From: Paguma larvata
Lineage: Eukaryota > Chordata > Mammalia > Carnivora > Viverridae
Reading direction: 5' to 3'
DNA length: 64,000 bases
Assembly (NCBI GenBank): GCA_030068075.1
Contig: CM057841.1
Span: 41,209,030 to 41,273,029 of the forward strand
Shown one piece after another: positions 11,221 through 21,359 of this stretch. The translations under genes and the position numbers were made by a program. The stretch's first letter is position 1, and every line of letters begins with the position of its first letter. The notes under the pieces are model-generated. The model was given only the letters and a program-made list of their open reading frames with translations, made no database searches and had not been told where the DNA came from.

Positions 11221-11814
11221 GTTTGGTTTTCCAGAAGTTACATCTATAAACTCTAGCCTGTCGCTGGAAAGTACAAATAGAAGCCTTCTATTATTGGAAT
11301 TTCCAAATATCCCAACTTTGGAGGTTTGTGGCAGCCAAGGTCTGTATGCCCACTTATTAGCTGGGTCACCAGAGAAGGAACCTTGTGCTTTCTTTTCCTT
11401 TCGGATGGAATGATACACATGTCCCTGGCCGTAATGGGCTTATCCACTTCTCCTGCCCGGTTAACCGGCACTGCAGGGCTCTCTTCCAGTCTGAGATCCA
11501 GCCCGCACTGTGTGGGATGACACGAAACAGACTTTAGAAAGCATTTGGTTGGAGAACTGACGTTGGAAATAAGGTTACATCTTGACTTGAAGACGGGATT
11601 AGAATGAGAGTTTGAGACATAAAAACATTCACATAGGTTTTGGCTGGAAGACCTATGTGTTGACTTGAGAGTCAGAATTAACTGTGGAAATGATTTTAGG
11701 GTTGAGACTAAAGGAGAAAAATGGCATTGAGGATAAAATGCAGAGCATTACATTGAATCTAAAATGGCCCAGCATCATAGACAAAAAATGGCCTTTTCTA
11801 ATAAGACAAATTTA
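11221..11814. other. unassigned DNA
   Basis: No gene or repeat recognised. Several overlapping short frames on both strands around 11194-11520 show that none is privileged. Confidence 0.35.
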
Positions 11815-11960
11815 CTTTGTAACCCAGCTCCACCACTTAATACTTTTGTAACTTTGTATAAGTCACCTAAACTCTCAGCCTAGTTTCTTCATCTGTAAAA
11901 CAGGAGTGATAATGTCTCCTCCATACCTTCTTGAAATAAGCAATAGAGATAAATGAATAG
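11815..11960 (+). mobile_element. MIR fragment
   Basis: CCAGCTCCACCACTTAATAC, CTTTGTATAAGTCACCTAAACTCTCAGCCTAGTTTCTTCATCTGTAAAACAGG follows the MIR core closely. Confidence 0.8.
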
Positions 11961-11977
11961 ATAATAAATCAATCTTG

Positions 11978-12170
11978 TTCTCCCTTTCTCCAAGGGGGAC
12001 ATGCGGCATTGTTTGGGGACACTTTTGATTCCCATGGCTTGGGTGGTGAGTGCTACTAAAATCTAGTGGACAGAAGTTCGGTATTATGCTATACATCCAC
12101 AAGAATAGGACAGACCCCCAAGAATTATCCTTCCCAAAATGCCAGTAGCGCTGATACTAAAAAACCATGG
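11978..12170 (+). mobile_element. MER20 (hAT-Charlie non-autonomous DNA transposon)
   Basis: CAAGGGGGACATGCGGCATTGTTTGGGGACACTTTTG, GTGCTACTAAAATCTAGTGGACAG, AGGACAGACCCCCAAGAATTATCCTTCCCAAAATGCCAGTAGCGCTGA matches MER20 in order along most of its roughly 200-base length. MER20 copies are known to act as decidual enhancers in placental mammals. Nothing here shows activity of this copy. Confidence 0.85.
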
Positions 12171-13229
12171 ATTAGATATAAATAGGCAGATGACAGAACA
12201 CAGAGAAGAAGCGAATTTTTTAGCTTTTGTCGGGATGTATAGGCCATCTATAAATTTACAGGTAGATTAATTAATACGATGATGAGAGATATTCTGACAT
12301 GGGATACTCTAGGCACTCAACAAATGTAAATAACTTTTTATTAAATCCGAAGATAGGATTAACAACATCATGGTTGGGATGAGGTAATAGATGGTGCTAA
12401 GGGTGAAACAGTAATGTTAGTGATGGAAACATGCCACCATCATGCTGAGGGCTTGGCATTTTTATCACATTTAAGAAGAGGGTCATCTGAGTCTAGGGCT
12501 GGGGTTCGTGTTAGAGCTACGGGTCCAGGGAAGGTTGGGATCAGGGCTGGCAGATCCTTCGCAATAAGCAGCCAAAGCTCACTAATTATTTTGGCAACAC
12601 GCAGACGGTCTCTTCAGTGCCAAGCATCTAAGTCCCTGGGAGTCCCTGCAGTTCCATGGGAGAGGAGTGGACGCGATGTGACCTATACATGTCAGGGTGG
12701 CCCACTCCGTAGTTGCCCACTTTCACAGGCAATGGTATTAAGATTGTCCGGAGCGTGGTGATGGCCCAGTTCTATCCAGATCTTTGTATCCAATTCCGTG
12801 AGGAAGGAGCAGAAGTAGCTTAAGAGATTGGGGTTTCACGTAAATAGGAGATGCTAGGAATATTCCAATAGTAAACCCCTTTGAGAAAAGGCAACTGTTT
12901 GTTCAATTCGCATTTAAGAGAATAAGAAGTTTATGAGGTTAAGTCAATGTCTGCACCCTGTGTTGAATCTACAGGAGTATTGGGCATCTCCAGAATCTAG
13001 GAGAGCAGGGTCTTTGAGAGATAATGGGAGGGCTGGCCACCTGCAGTCACACCTTCACATCTTCCTGTCAGGAAAGTAGGGTCAGCATAATCACACCACA
13101 GTTTAAGAAGATAAATCTGTACCATCATTATACATATGAACACAGAAGCAGTGTTCTGGCTGGAGAAAGTCTGCTTGAACAGAAGTGAGTTTTCTGAGTG
13201 GAGCAGGCTAAAGGGGAGAAAAAAGAAAT
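12171..13229. other. unassigned DNA
   Basis: No gene or named repeat. The 115-codon + strand frame at 12414-12761 has no recognisable domain or splice context. ACTCAACAAATGTAAATAA near 12315 resembles a MIR or L2 3' tail but is too short to call. Confidence 0.35.
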
Positions 13230-13359
13230 AGACTTGGGCACTTGGGTGACTCAGTAGGTTAAGCACCAGACTCTGGGTCAGGTCATGATCTCATGGTTCG
13301 TGAGTTCGAGTCCCACACTGGGTGAGCTCGAGCCCCACTTCGGGTGAACACAAGTCCTG

Positions 13360-13362
<3 letters not shown>

Positions 13363-13399
<37 letters not shown>
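13363..13399. repeat. (CT)n microsatellite inside the SINE
   Basis: About 18 CT units lie in the place of the SINE CT-rich region and are followed by a C-rich run. Confidence 0.9.
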
Positions 13400-13401
<2 letters not shown>

Positions 13402-13477
13402 CCCCCACCCACCCCTCAAGGGATTCTCTGTCTCTCTCTCTGCTCCTTGCTCATTTGCACCCTCTTTCTCTCTCAAA

Positions 13478-13518
13478 GGAAGGAAGGAAGCAAGGAAGGA
13501 AGGAAGGAAGGAAGGAAG
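13478..13518. repeat. (GAAG)n microsatellite, SINE tail
   Basis: AAGGAAGGAAGGAAGC and further GAAG units replace the SINE's A-rich tail. Confidence 0.9.
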
Positions 13519-13525
13519 AGACTTG

Positions 13526-14012
13526 ACAACAATTGACCCGAACGTCCTGGCTGAGAGTCACTGAACCTGGGAAACATTAGCAAACAGGACCACAAATGGG
13601 CATCTCCGGTAAGTGGCTGGTTTGGTTTACTGGCCTCTCGGGTGGCCAGTGTGAGCCATCCTTGACACATCCATCACCCTGGGTTCTTACACCATGCCCA
13701 GAGAGTGGGCTCCAGATGACCAATGTCCTGCCAGATGTTCAGGGCCGAAGGTATGAGCTCTGGTAGGGTGACAGAAACCTTCTTGTTTCTGGGAAGGTCA
13801 GCTTCTTCATATAAATTGACAGAGTGGACTTTGTTTCAACATGTCTCTTGAATCTGGTTCCCCATGCAGTTTCCCTTGGGCTGGACATCTGACATTCTGC
13901 CAGCAAGTTTGGTGAGTAAAGGGGAAGTCCAAGTCTGAACCGCCATGACCTTGCTCTCTTACTTCCGGCAGGCTCCTGACGCAGGCGCGCACGTACGCAC
14001 ACACCCATGCAC
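13526..14012. other. unassigned DNA
   Basis: No gene or repeat recognised. A short GCGCGCACGTACGCACACACC run lies at about 13985-14005. Confidence 0.35.
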
Positions 14013-14740
14013 ACACTTAGTGAGATAAAATTTACATGCCATAACATTTACCCATTTTAAGGGAGAAATGCAAAGATTTCTTTTCTAGAAAACTTTCCCT
14101 GAGGTGCAGCCAGGACCACAGTTGCAGGTTAGAACATTCCTAACAGCTCCCGAAGATCCTCCTTGTACTCTTTTATAATTAACCCATTCCCACCTTCTGG
14201 TCCCGAGTGATTTCTGGTCCATTTTCAGCCTCCAGGACTTGCCTTTTCTGGGCATCTCAGATACACGGAGTGATACATCATGCACTTCTCTGCATCGGGC
14301 TGCGTGTCCCCTGAGCACTGTCCACTCAGCACAGTGTCCCCTGAGATGTATCCACGCTGCGGCATGTACGGGACTTCACTCCCTGTTAAGTCTAGTGTTT
14401 GTATGGATACGCCACACTTTGTGTACCTGTCCATCTGTTGAAGGACATTTGTGTTGTTTCCACTTTGTAGATATAGTGAATAATGTGGCTATGAAGTTTG
14501 TTTGGTTTGGTTTTCGTTTCATTTTCGTTTTTTATTTTTGGCAGCGTTTTGTTTTCGCTATGAAGTTTTGTGTACAAGTCTTTGTTTGGATGCATGTTTC
14601 CATTTATTTCTTTTGGGCAGGTACCCAGGAGTGGAAATGCTAGGTCACTTTGTAAATTTATGTTTCCCCCAGGGGGGTCTCGAGCAGCCCCTGTCCCAGC
14701 CTCCTCCTCAGGTGTTGTGCAGGCTCATAATGGGATAGCC
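14013..14740 (-). mobile_element. old L1 3' region, antisense, with a small internal insertion
   Basis: GAGATAAAATTTACATGCCATAAC at the start, GTACCTGTCCATCTGTTGAAGGACATTTGTGTTGTTTCCACTTTG, ATAGTGAATAATGTGGCTATGAA and GGTACCCAGGAGTGGAAATGCTAGGTC match the antisense of the L1 3' part, in order. About 69 bases at 14488-14556 are extra and are bounded by GCTATGAAGTTT copies. Confidence 0.8.
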
Positions 14741-15049
14741 TGAGAACTTAGCTAGTATGAGTTGAGAGCATTCATTCTCTGGGAGATTTTGCAATTTTTG
14801 AAGCCACATCCCACCTTTAAATGGAGGACAGACTTGAAGTAGCCAACTGAGGTTGCTATTTCAATCAGAGGATTCACTGAAACAAAAGATGTGAAAGCAT
14901 CTTGAAGAGTTGATAATGTGGTATTACTGTCCTCATTAGTGTTTGTCGTCTGCGATTTGAAATGGTGGGGTTTTAAGCTCCATGATAGGATTGGGAAGCA
15001 GTTAAAACCTAATGCAAAGAACCCTTGACTCTGATGTTTGGTCTCAACA

Positions 15050-15185
15050 CTCCCACTTCCCAGTTACGGGAACTTCCCAAAGTGATGTGCCTTCCCAAGC
15101 TTTAATTGCTTTGCTTAAAAAATGGGGCCACCAACCTCATCTCTCAGGGTTTCCACAGGATTAAACAAATTGGCAGCACATTTAA
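15050..15185 (+). mobile_element. MIR fragment
   Basis: TTTAATTGCTTTGCTTAAAAAATGGGGCCACCAACCTCATCTCTCAGGG, then GGATTAAACAAAT, follows the MIR 3' half. Confidence 0.55.
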
Positions 15186-15302
15186 TCTGGTCCTGTGGGG
15201 CTGTGGGTGGTTAAATTACCTGACCCTAATTTTAATCTAGAAAGACTGTATATCTCAAGGGAAACCTCCAAGAACCAAAATATGTAGCAGGATAGGTCGC
15301 GT

Positions 15303-16218
15303 ATGATTCTGAGAGCAATTCCAATGTGTGTGGGGATGGGGGGAGGCTTTCCTGCACCAAGCAATTCTCTGACACCAGCTGGGTGTCCTACAATTTAACT
15401 AAATTCTGACACTATCGATCTAGAGATAGCATCAGATGCCCCGGGTTAAGGGCTCAGTCCTACAGGACCCCTTCTTGTCCCCTTTAGACACCAGTCACCA
15501 ATCCAGATTGTCACCTTACTTCTGATCCACCAGCTATAGATCGGAGGTTCCAATGATCCCCTCCTTGGTTTGATTAGTTCTAGAGTGGCTCACAGAACTC
15601 AGAGAAATATTTTATTCACCAGATTACCAGTTTATTGTGAAAAGATACGACTTAGGAACAGCCAGATAGAAGAGGTGCACAAGGCAGTGTACGTGGGAGG
15701 GGCCCCAGCTTCCGTGCGCTCTCTGGCAGCACCCCTCCCCCAAATCGCCGCCGGTTCACCAACCCGGAAGCTCTGTGAGTTCTATCCTATGGGGGTTTTA
15801 GAGAGGTTTCATTTCACAGGCACAACTGATTAAATCATTGACTGTCGGTACTTGAACTCAGTCTCCCCCACGGAGGTGGGACTGAAAATTCCAACTCTCT
15901 AATCACATGGTTGGTCCCCCAGCAACAAGCTTTGGGTGGCCAGCCATCACCTCCATCCCCAGCTTTGGGGGTCCCTACAGTCACCTCATTAACATAACTC
16001 AGTTACGGTTGAAAAAGGCTTGATACAAACAACAAGACACCCATTTCATTTTTATGGCTCTGAGGAGATTCCAGGAAAAAAAGACAAGAGACCAAATAAA
16101 ACAAAAGATATTCCCCCTGCCTCTTATGGCTCTGGAAATTCCAAGGGTTAGAGGAACAGTGAGCCAGAAACAGGACAAAGCCAAATATCTATTTCTTATT
16201 ATAAATCATGGTATCACA
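15303..16218 (-). mobile_element. ERVL-type solitary LTR or LTR-adjacent sequence, antisense
   Basis: GCAATTCTCTGACACCAGCTGGGTGTCC, ACTATCGATCTAGAGATAGCATCAGAT, CCAGTCACCAATCCAGATTGTCACC, TCTAGAGTGGCTCACAGAACTCAG and the terminal CTTATTATAAATCATGGTATCACA form a block I know as a mammalian ERV LTR repeat. Read on the - strand it begins TGTGATACC at 16218, a canonical TG start. No gag, pol or env reading frame is present. The subfamily is not certain. Confidence 0.65.
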
Positions 16219-16384
16219 TTTTATTCATGTATTCATTTTATTTCACTTGGGATTTATTTGTATAGAATGTTAGTATACAACATTCAGTATCAGGTGAAAT
16301 AATGACAAAAGAACAGTACCCCACACTGATAAGGCCCTTTTGAAGGGGGAGTTCATGTAGATATCATTTAGGCTGCTAAAGCCT

Positions 16385-16590
16385 GTGGCTTGAGAGCCTG
16401 GCTGCTCATTAGAATGACCTGGAAAGAATTCAGTCATGCTCAGGGCTTGCGCACGAGACTCAGGGAACCTGATTCAGGATCCAGCAGGATGCGGAAGCAG
16501 GAGGGCTCAGAGATTTGGAGAGATTTGTTTTGTTTTGTTTTTCACTTCCCAGGTGATGTCAGTGCAGAACCAGAGTTCAGACCCATCGCA
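16385..16590 (+). mobile_element. MER3/MER5B-type hAT DNA transposon
   Basis: GCTGCTCATTAGAATGACCTGGAAAG at the left and TTCCCAGGTGATGTCAGTGCAGAACCAGAGTTCAG at the right are the imperfect inverted ends of the MER5B/MER3 pattern (CATTAGAATCACCTGG / CCAGGTGATTCTAATG). The middle is degenerate. Confidence 0.55.
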
Positions 16591-16687
16591 CGGACAGTGA
16601 AGAATTAGACAGAGGCTACCTTCTCAACGGTTTAGTCGGGGAGCTTGGAGAGAACTTATAGGACTTCACCTAGAGGATCGTAGGTTG

Positions 16688-16757
16688 CGATGCCACTGGG
16701 ATTTGAACCCAGGTCTTCAGACTTAGTCCAGGACTCTGTTTCCTGCACCATATTTTC
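16688..16757 (-). mobile_element. MIR fragment, antisense
   Basis: GGGATTTGAACCCAGGTCTTCAGACTTAGTCCAGGACTCTG is the antisense of the MIR tRNA-like head (GGATTCGAACCCAGG). Confidence 0.7.
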
Positions 16758-17384
16758 AAGAAAATGTAACTAGACTTTAGCTAAAATGAACTTAAATGGA
16801 TAGAAGTCCTGGAGTGGAGAAAGGACTATTGGAGTCGTTGGCAAGAATATACAAACGAGTGGCAATAACACACTCCTAGAACAAGTCCACAGGAGGGCCT
16901 CATCGTGCCTGGCATGTGCCGAAATCAGGGCATGGTTTGTTATAAAACTGCTTACTGTGAAGAAGTTCAGTGAGGGGTAGAGGTTCTAGAGGGATAGATA
17001 AATCTATAAGCAAGATTACTGAGTTGGTAAAATGCCCAGCTCAGCAATTCGGAGCCAAACACAGAAAGGCTTTGTGAGCAGGTGGGTACCTTTATTATGG
17101 TAATCAACTCTGGGCCCGAGAAGCAATGAGGTCATCAGGTTCCCGGGATGCTCTGAAGGAAGCTAGTCGGCCTGGTGAACACAGAAATATGTAACCGGAG
17201 GTCATCCTGCTGGGGCGACCAACTTAGGGCCTCTCTGCATCCAAGGCCTGAGCAAGTGTTAGGCAACTTGTGAATCATTATGGGTTGATCGGGGAAATGC
17301 TGAACTGGAAGGAATGCACTTGAAGGGCCATAATATTTGAGAATGAAATAAGTAGCAGGATCTTACTTATGATCTTACAAATTC
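16758..17384. other. unassigned DNA; possible antisense LTR
   Basis: No gene recognised. Read on the - strand, about 17110 to 16990 carries CCATAATAAAGGTACC followed by AAAGCCTTTCTGTGTTTGG, which looks like an LTR polyadenylation signal and R/U5. No family match could be made. Confidence 0.3.
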
Positions 17385-17490
17385 ATGATGCCAAGCCCCT
17401 CATTTTACAGATGAAAGAAAATGAAGCCCAGAGAGGGGCAGTGACTTACTTCAAGGCCACGGAGCTAAGCGGGTGGTAGATCTGAGCCTT
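17385..17490 (-). mobile_element. MIR fragment, antisense
   Basis: CATTTTACAGATGAAAGAAAATGAAGCCCAGAGAGGGGCAGTGACTTACTTCAAGGCCAC matches antisense MIR. Confidence 0.85.
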
Positions 17491-17711
17491 CCTGCCCAGT
17501 GGTTCTTCTCCCATTAAAAACCAAGCAAACATGAAAACATGGTCGAAACACAGACAAGCTCCAATTATTGTCAGGAAGAAGAGATTTGGGGGTGGGGGTG
17601 TGATCACTACATGCATTGTCACTCTCTGTTCTACTTTTCTACCTCTCCTCTGCTCGCGGAGTGAGCTCCACATTGGCTTCCGCTCTGTGTTATGGGGATC
17701 AAGAGAACATC

Positions 17712-17815
17712 ATGGAAATCTGGGTTCTGCTTCTGGCTTTGCTATGTGTCTTGGAGTAAATCACTTCACCTCTCTGGGTCTCAGGTTCTCCTTTAGCAGC
17801 ATGAGTGTGAAAAGA
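17712..17815 (+). mobile_element. MIR fragment
   Basis: TTTGCTATGTGTCTTGGAGTAAATCACTTCACCTCTCTGGGTCTCAGGTTCTCC matches the MIR core in the sense direction. Confidence 0.75.
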
Positions 17816-17849
17816 CAATTCTAATGACACACTGCCTGATCTATTTTCC

Positions 17850-18062
17850 AGGGACTGGCAAACTTTGGCCAATTCTGGCCCACGACCTGTTTTTGTAAAT
17901 AAAGTTTTATCGGAATACAACCCCATCCAATCATTAATGTAATGTCTGTGGATGCTTTTCTGCTATAATGGCAGGCTTGAGTAGATAAACAGAGACCACT
18001 GTATGGCCTGCCAAGCTGAAAATATTTACTAGCTGGCCCTTTACAGAAAAGTTTGCTGATCG
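17850..18062 (+). mobile_element. hAT-type non-autonomous transposon, copy 1
   Basis: GACTGGCAAACTTTGGCC starts the element and AGAAAAGTTTGCTGATCG ends it, as decayed inverted repeats. Inside are GTTTTTGTAAATAAAGTTTTATCGGAATAC and TGTATGGCCTGCCAAGCTGAAAATATTTACTAGCTGGCCCTTTACAG. A sister copy lies at 32263-32475. Confidence 0.8.
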
Positions 18063-19070
18063 TTATAAAACATCTTTCATCTATTACCTGGGAGATACAC
18101 AACACACACACGCACACAAGCCTAGCATACATTTATGTATGTCCTGGTCCAGATAATTTCTCTGCTATGTGTTTCTGGTGGGAAAATATTTCAAATATAT
18201 ACCCATGCACACACGCAAAAATTCAATAAATGATCCTCATAGCCCCCTCATTCTAACAGATGTTTATATTGTTAGAATTTATGTTTTCAGAATTCAGTAT
18301 CATAGTGATCTACATTTATAAATAATATTGAATTCTCTGAGAAGGAAGAGGGGCAGACATCCATGCGTGTACAAAGAGCTAAATGACTCAAAGAGTTCAG
18401 CCCTATTTTACCATGATAGGTAAAATTTTGGGGGTGGGGGGAGAAGTAGCAGAATCTTACTTATGACATCCATGGTCTAAATTACAAGAATGATATTTTA
18501 CCAGAAATTCCAAAAATAATCATGAGGGCTTTTTTCAATCAAATACATTGTTTAATATGAAATCTAATTGTTATTTAGTTCATGACGCGTCATCGCAGCG
18601 ATCTTAACCAGCCGCACTGGATGCACTGTTAAATGCTTGTACAAACGGGGCAAGATTTAAAGGAAATAAAGCCTGAGATTGTGTCGAGTACCCTTTTCCA
18701 TCTATTTCATTTCCTTATCTTAATCCACTTGGTGAGATCTCAATCTTAGGAATCCGTCTTAATCAGAATGTCTTTTTATAGCCACTACAGCCTTTGTTAG
18801 GAGAACTAAAACCTTGGCGACGTCTCTGGACTCCACGATTTACACAGCTTCATTTGAACTCACAGTGCCTATAGCCATTCAGCTCCCTGTGACCTGGCCC
18901 CAGCTTACATGAAAACAAGGACAGATTTTTGTATCTTCTGCAGACACAAGAGAGACAGAAGAGGAAGTCTCTGCCTCTCTCACTGGACTTCATCAGCATC
19001 AATATACGCCCTCTGTAACCTGGTAGTATTTCTTCATTATATTAATTATTTGTCTTTTTGAGGATCTCTC
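18063..19070. other. unassigned, repeat-poor DNA
   Basis: No gene or named repeat. A hairpin with 9-base arms (ATTCTAACA / TGTTAGAAT, 18250-18278) is present. The stretch at 18540-18670 (TTCATGACGCGTCATCGCAG) has an unusual CpG-bearing motif in otherwise AT-rich sequence. Confidence 0.35.
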
Positions 19071-19071
19071 G

Positions 19072-19073
19072 TG

Positions 19074-19104
<31 letters not shown>

Positions 19105-19150
19105 CATGTGGGCATGCGTGCATGCGTGCATGTACATGCATGTGTGCCTG
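19072..19150. repeat. (TG)n then (GCAT)n microsatellite
   Basis: About 15 TG units lead into GGCATGTGGGCATGCGTGCATGCGTGCATGTACATGCATG, which is rich in self-complementary GCATGC and TGCATG. Confidence 0.95.
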
Positions 19151-20039
19151 CCTTCTAATCTTCTTTTGCTCCTTCCAATCAATAACTGGACTGGAAATGA
19201 GGTGCACAAACACTGGCATTGAGAACTCACCTTTGAAAAATCTCCCTAACCAATATCCTTCTGATACAGAACTTGGAGTTCAAACTGTTCCTGACACAAC
19301 CAGAAAAAAATTGTTCTCTAAGAGATCAGAAAGTCTTCTGGGTGTTTAAATAGTCACAGAAGTCAGGTCTTGAGGCAGAAATACATATTAGTTTTACGAC
19401 AGTTATTTTCATTGTGCTAAAGACTCCACGAGGCGAGGAGGAGGTGGCCTGGTCAAAAGGTAACGTTTCTGCCTGTCTTCCCTATTCCACTCTGAGGTGT
19501 GCATGTCTCGCACGTGTGGCTCCTCTCTGAAGATTAAGGCCACAGTACTTTTAAGCTTTGGGATTGAATGTCTCTGTTTCGACATTCATAACAGCTCTCC
19601 CTAAAGCAAGGGACAGGTCTGCAAGCCCCTATCAGCCATCTCAAACTCCCAAGCTGGGAACCAGATGCGTGCTTGATGCAGAACCTGGGGGATTTTGGAA
19701 TGGTTAATAATGGGCCATTCTTATATACATCATAAATATGGTGATTAATAATCACCAGGATGGTTAATAATGATAAGAATGACCTTTCTTTGCATAAGCC
19801 TTTTCTCTCTTGATACTTAACCCACCTGCACAGATGAGGTTAAGCCATGCACTTAATGGGGGACTATTAAGTCACCTGAAATTAAAATGACTTTTCTCTG
19901 GAGTGCTCAAGGAAAATTATAATTTTTTTCACCTAAAGATTATGAAAATATAAAAAAGCGACGGCAAATTAGAAAAAGATAATAGCTCTCCTAATTCTAT
20001 GCCCCTTAAAAAGGCATAAAGGAATGGTCTCGATATAGG
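19151..20039. other. unassigned DNA with a TTAAT motif cluster
   Basis: No gene recognised. It includes the direct and inverted repeat cluster at 19698-19782, listed separately, and AT-rich sequence around 19910-19980. Confidence 0.35.
19698..19782. promoter_or_regulatory. TTAATAAT direct repeats with a 17-base palindrome: candidate homeodomain/HNF1-type site cluster
   Basis: GAATGGTTAATAATG (19698-19712) recurs as GGATGGTTAATAATG (19758-19772). Between them is the palindrome GGTGATTAATAATCACC (19740-19756). CCATTCTTAT (19715-19724) is complementary to ATAAGAATGA (19773-19782) apart from its last base. GTTAAT half-sites resemble HNF1/homeodomain targets. Function is inferred only. Confidence 0.3.
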
Positions 20040-20211
20040 ACCATCACGCTTGGGAGACACAAGAACACCTGTAAAGTGTATATCCCAAGGCCCAACTCAC
20101 ATCAACTCTGCTTCTTGAGATTTGGGGTCAGGCTCAGGATTGCTCCTATCAGTAATGCCCCAGGTGCTTCAGATTGCTGATAGTCAGAAGAGCAAGCTTT
20201 GAGAAACACTG
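20040..20211 (+). mobile_element. MER5A (hAT-Charlie non-autonomous)
   Basis: The central CTTCTTGAGATTTGGGGTCAGGCTCAGGAT and terminal CCAGGTGCTTCAGATTGCTGATAG ... GCTTTGAGAAACACTG match the MER5A 3' half and its inverted end. The 5' part is degenerate. Confidence 0.7.
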
Positions 20212-20539
20212 CAAATGTTCAATACCACTCTTTTTTTCTTATACGATATATACCCTCCCAATACTCCAACTCTACATTCTAGCTTCTGGTTATCCACTAC
20301 ATATTTATTTACTCACAGGTATGTTTTTCAGCCTAGTAAAAATTTAGGAGATCAGAATTTAAATCCCAAATCTTCTGTTAAACAAATTTGTGCAGACACA
20401 TCCATATTAACGGGCCAGAGGGCAAAGACATATTTACAGCTTCGACTGTGTGTTGCCATAGCTCTTTCTTCCAGCATTAAGAAATTTCTGTTTCAATTGG
20501 CAGATTAAGAGAACCCAATATTCACCATAATGTCACAAG
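20212..20539. other. unassigned AT-rich DNA
   Basis: No transposon recognised. A + strand open frame at 20215-20508 runs across most of it but shows no domain. Confidence 0.3.
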
Positions 20540-20705
20540 CAATGTGTATTTGAATTTATTTTTACTTTGTTCTGCTAATTTAGTCAGTGTAAAATGGTAT
20601 CTCAAGGTGGATTTAATTTGCACTTCTTGCATTTCTGGTAAAGATTAATATGTTTCCCTGTGTTTCTTTGCTATTCATATGTTTCCCAGAGTTACAGTTA
20701 AACTT
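20540..20705 (-). mobile_element. L1 fragment, antisense
   Basis: AGTGTAAAATGGTATCTCAAGGTGGATTTAATTTGCACTTC is the antisense L1 block that normally reads GTGAAATGGTATCTCATTGTGGTTTTAATTTGCATTTC. Confidence 0.65.
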
Positions 20706-21355
20706 CTGAATCTCTCTTTGGGTTCAAGGCAAGGATTTTTGCTTCTTAATTGTTGAGGCAACTGAGCCTTAAGAGAGAGCACAAACCAGATATGGAGCCA
20801 AAGCCATGGCTTGATGCTGGTCCAAGGGTGGTGCTCTTGGCCAAATTACCCTGTGTCCTGCAGGTCTGAAGACAAAAACTTCTAGATGAGAGGAAGGAAG
20901 GTGTTCCAGGTCAAATTCCCTGGGAAACAGACTTTGAGACCGAGATTTGCATGCAGAAGATTCTTGAGCAGTTTCCTCAAGGTTAAGACCTGAAGGGGGT
21001 GAAGGAAGCTGGGGCTGGCAGAGGGATGCAGGTAACAGGCAGAGTCTCAGCAGTGGCCTTGGGAACCTCTAGGGCCAGGATGACCATTCACTGTTGTTCT
21101 TCTGTAAGGCAGAAGCACCAGGAATTTCTTCCTGTGCATGACCTGGTCATGTCCTGCGGGTTGCCCCAGGGAAGAGATCGTGAGTTCAGGTGAGGTGATA
21201 CTGCAGTGGAAGGCAAGTTCTGGAGAGGCACTCAGCCGTGAACTATCAGCCACCAATGCTACCAGCAACTTGGGGGTGAAAGCCTGAGTCCTGAAGAGGC
21301 ACCACGGCACCCCCTACTGATCTGATGTTGGCTGAGATGCTATGGTTTCTCTAAT
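20706..21355. other. unassigned DNA, possibly an old LTR
   Basis: GGGAAACAGACTTTGAGACCGAGATTTGCATGCAGAAG resembles a mammal-wide LTR-like repeat (usual form AGCAGACTCTGAGACAGAGGTTTG) but the rest is not recognisable. No gene. Confidence 0.3.
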
Positions 21356-21359
21356 GGAT

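Larger units (their letters stand above)
13237..13518 (+). mobile_element. CAN-SINE with internal duplication, long (CT)n and (GAAG)n tail
   Basis: The head GGGTGACTCAGTAGGTTAAG is followed by two successive B-box-like segments, GTGAGTTCGAGTCCCACACTG and GTGAGCTCGAGCCCCACTTCG, so part of the head is duplicated. The usual GCTGACAGCTC body is missing, (CT)n runs at about 13363-13399, and the A-rich tail has become (GAAG)n at 13478-13518. AGACTTG at 13230-13236 and 13519-13525 is a short target-site duplication. Confidence 0.9.

Noticed and set aside
14239..14643. 134-codon + strand frame
   Set aside because: It reads the wrong strand of an antisense L1 remnant.
20215..20508. 97-codon + strand frame as an exon
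   Set aside because: It is AT-rich, lacks any domain, and nothing in codon use or flanking sites supports it.
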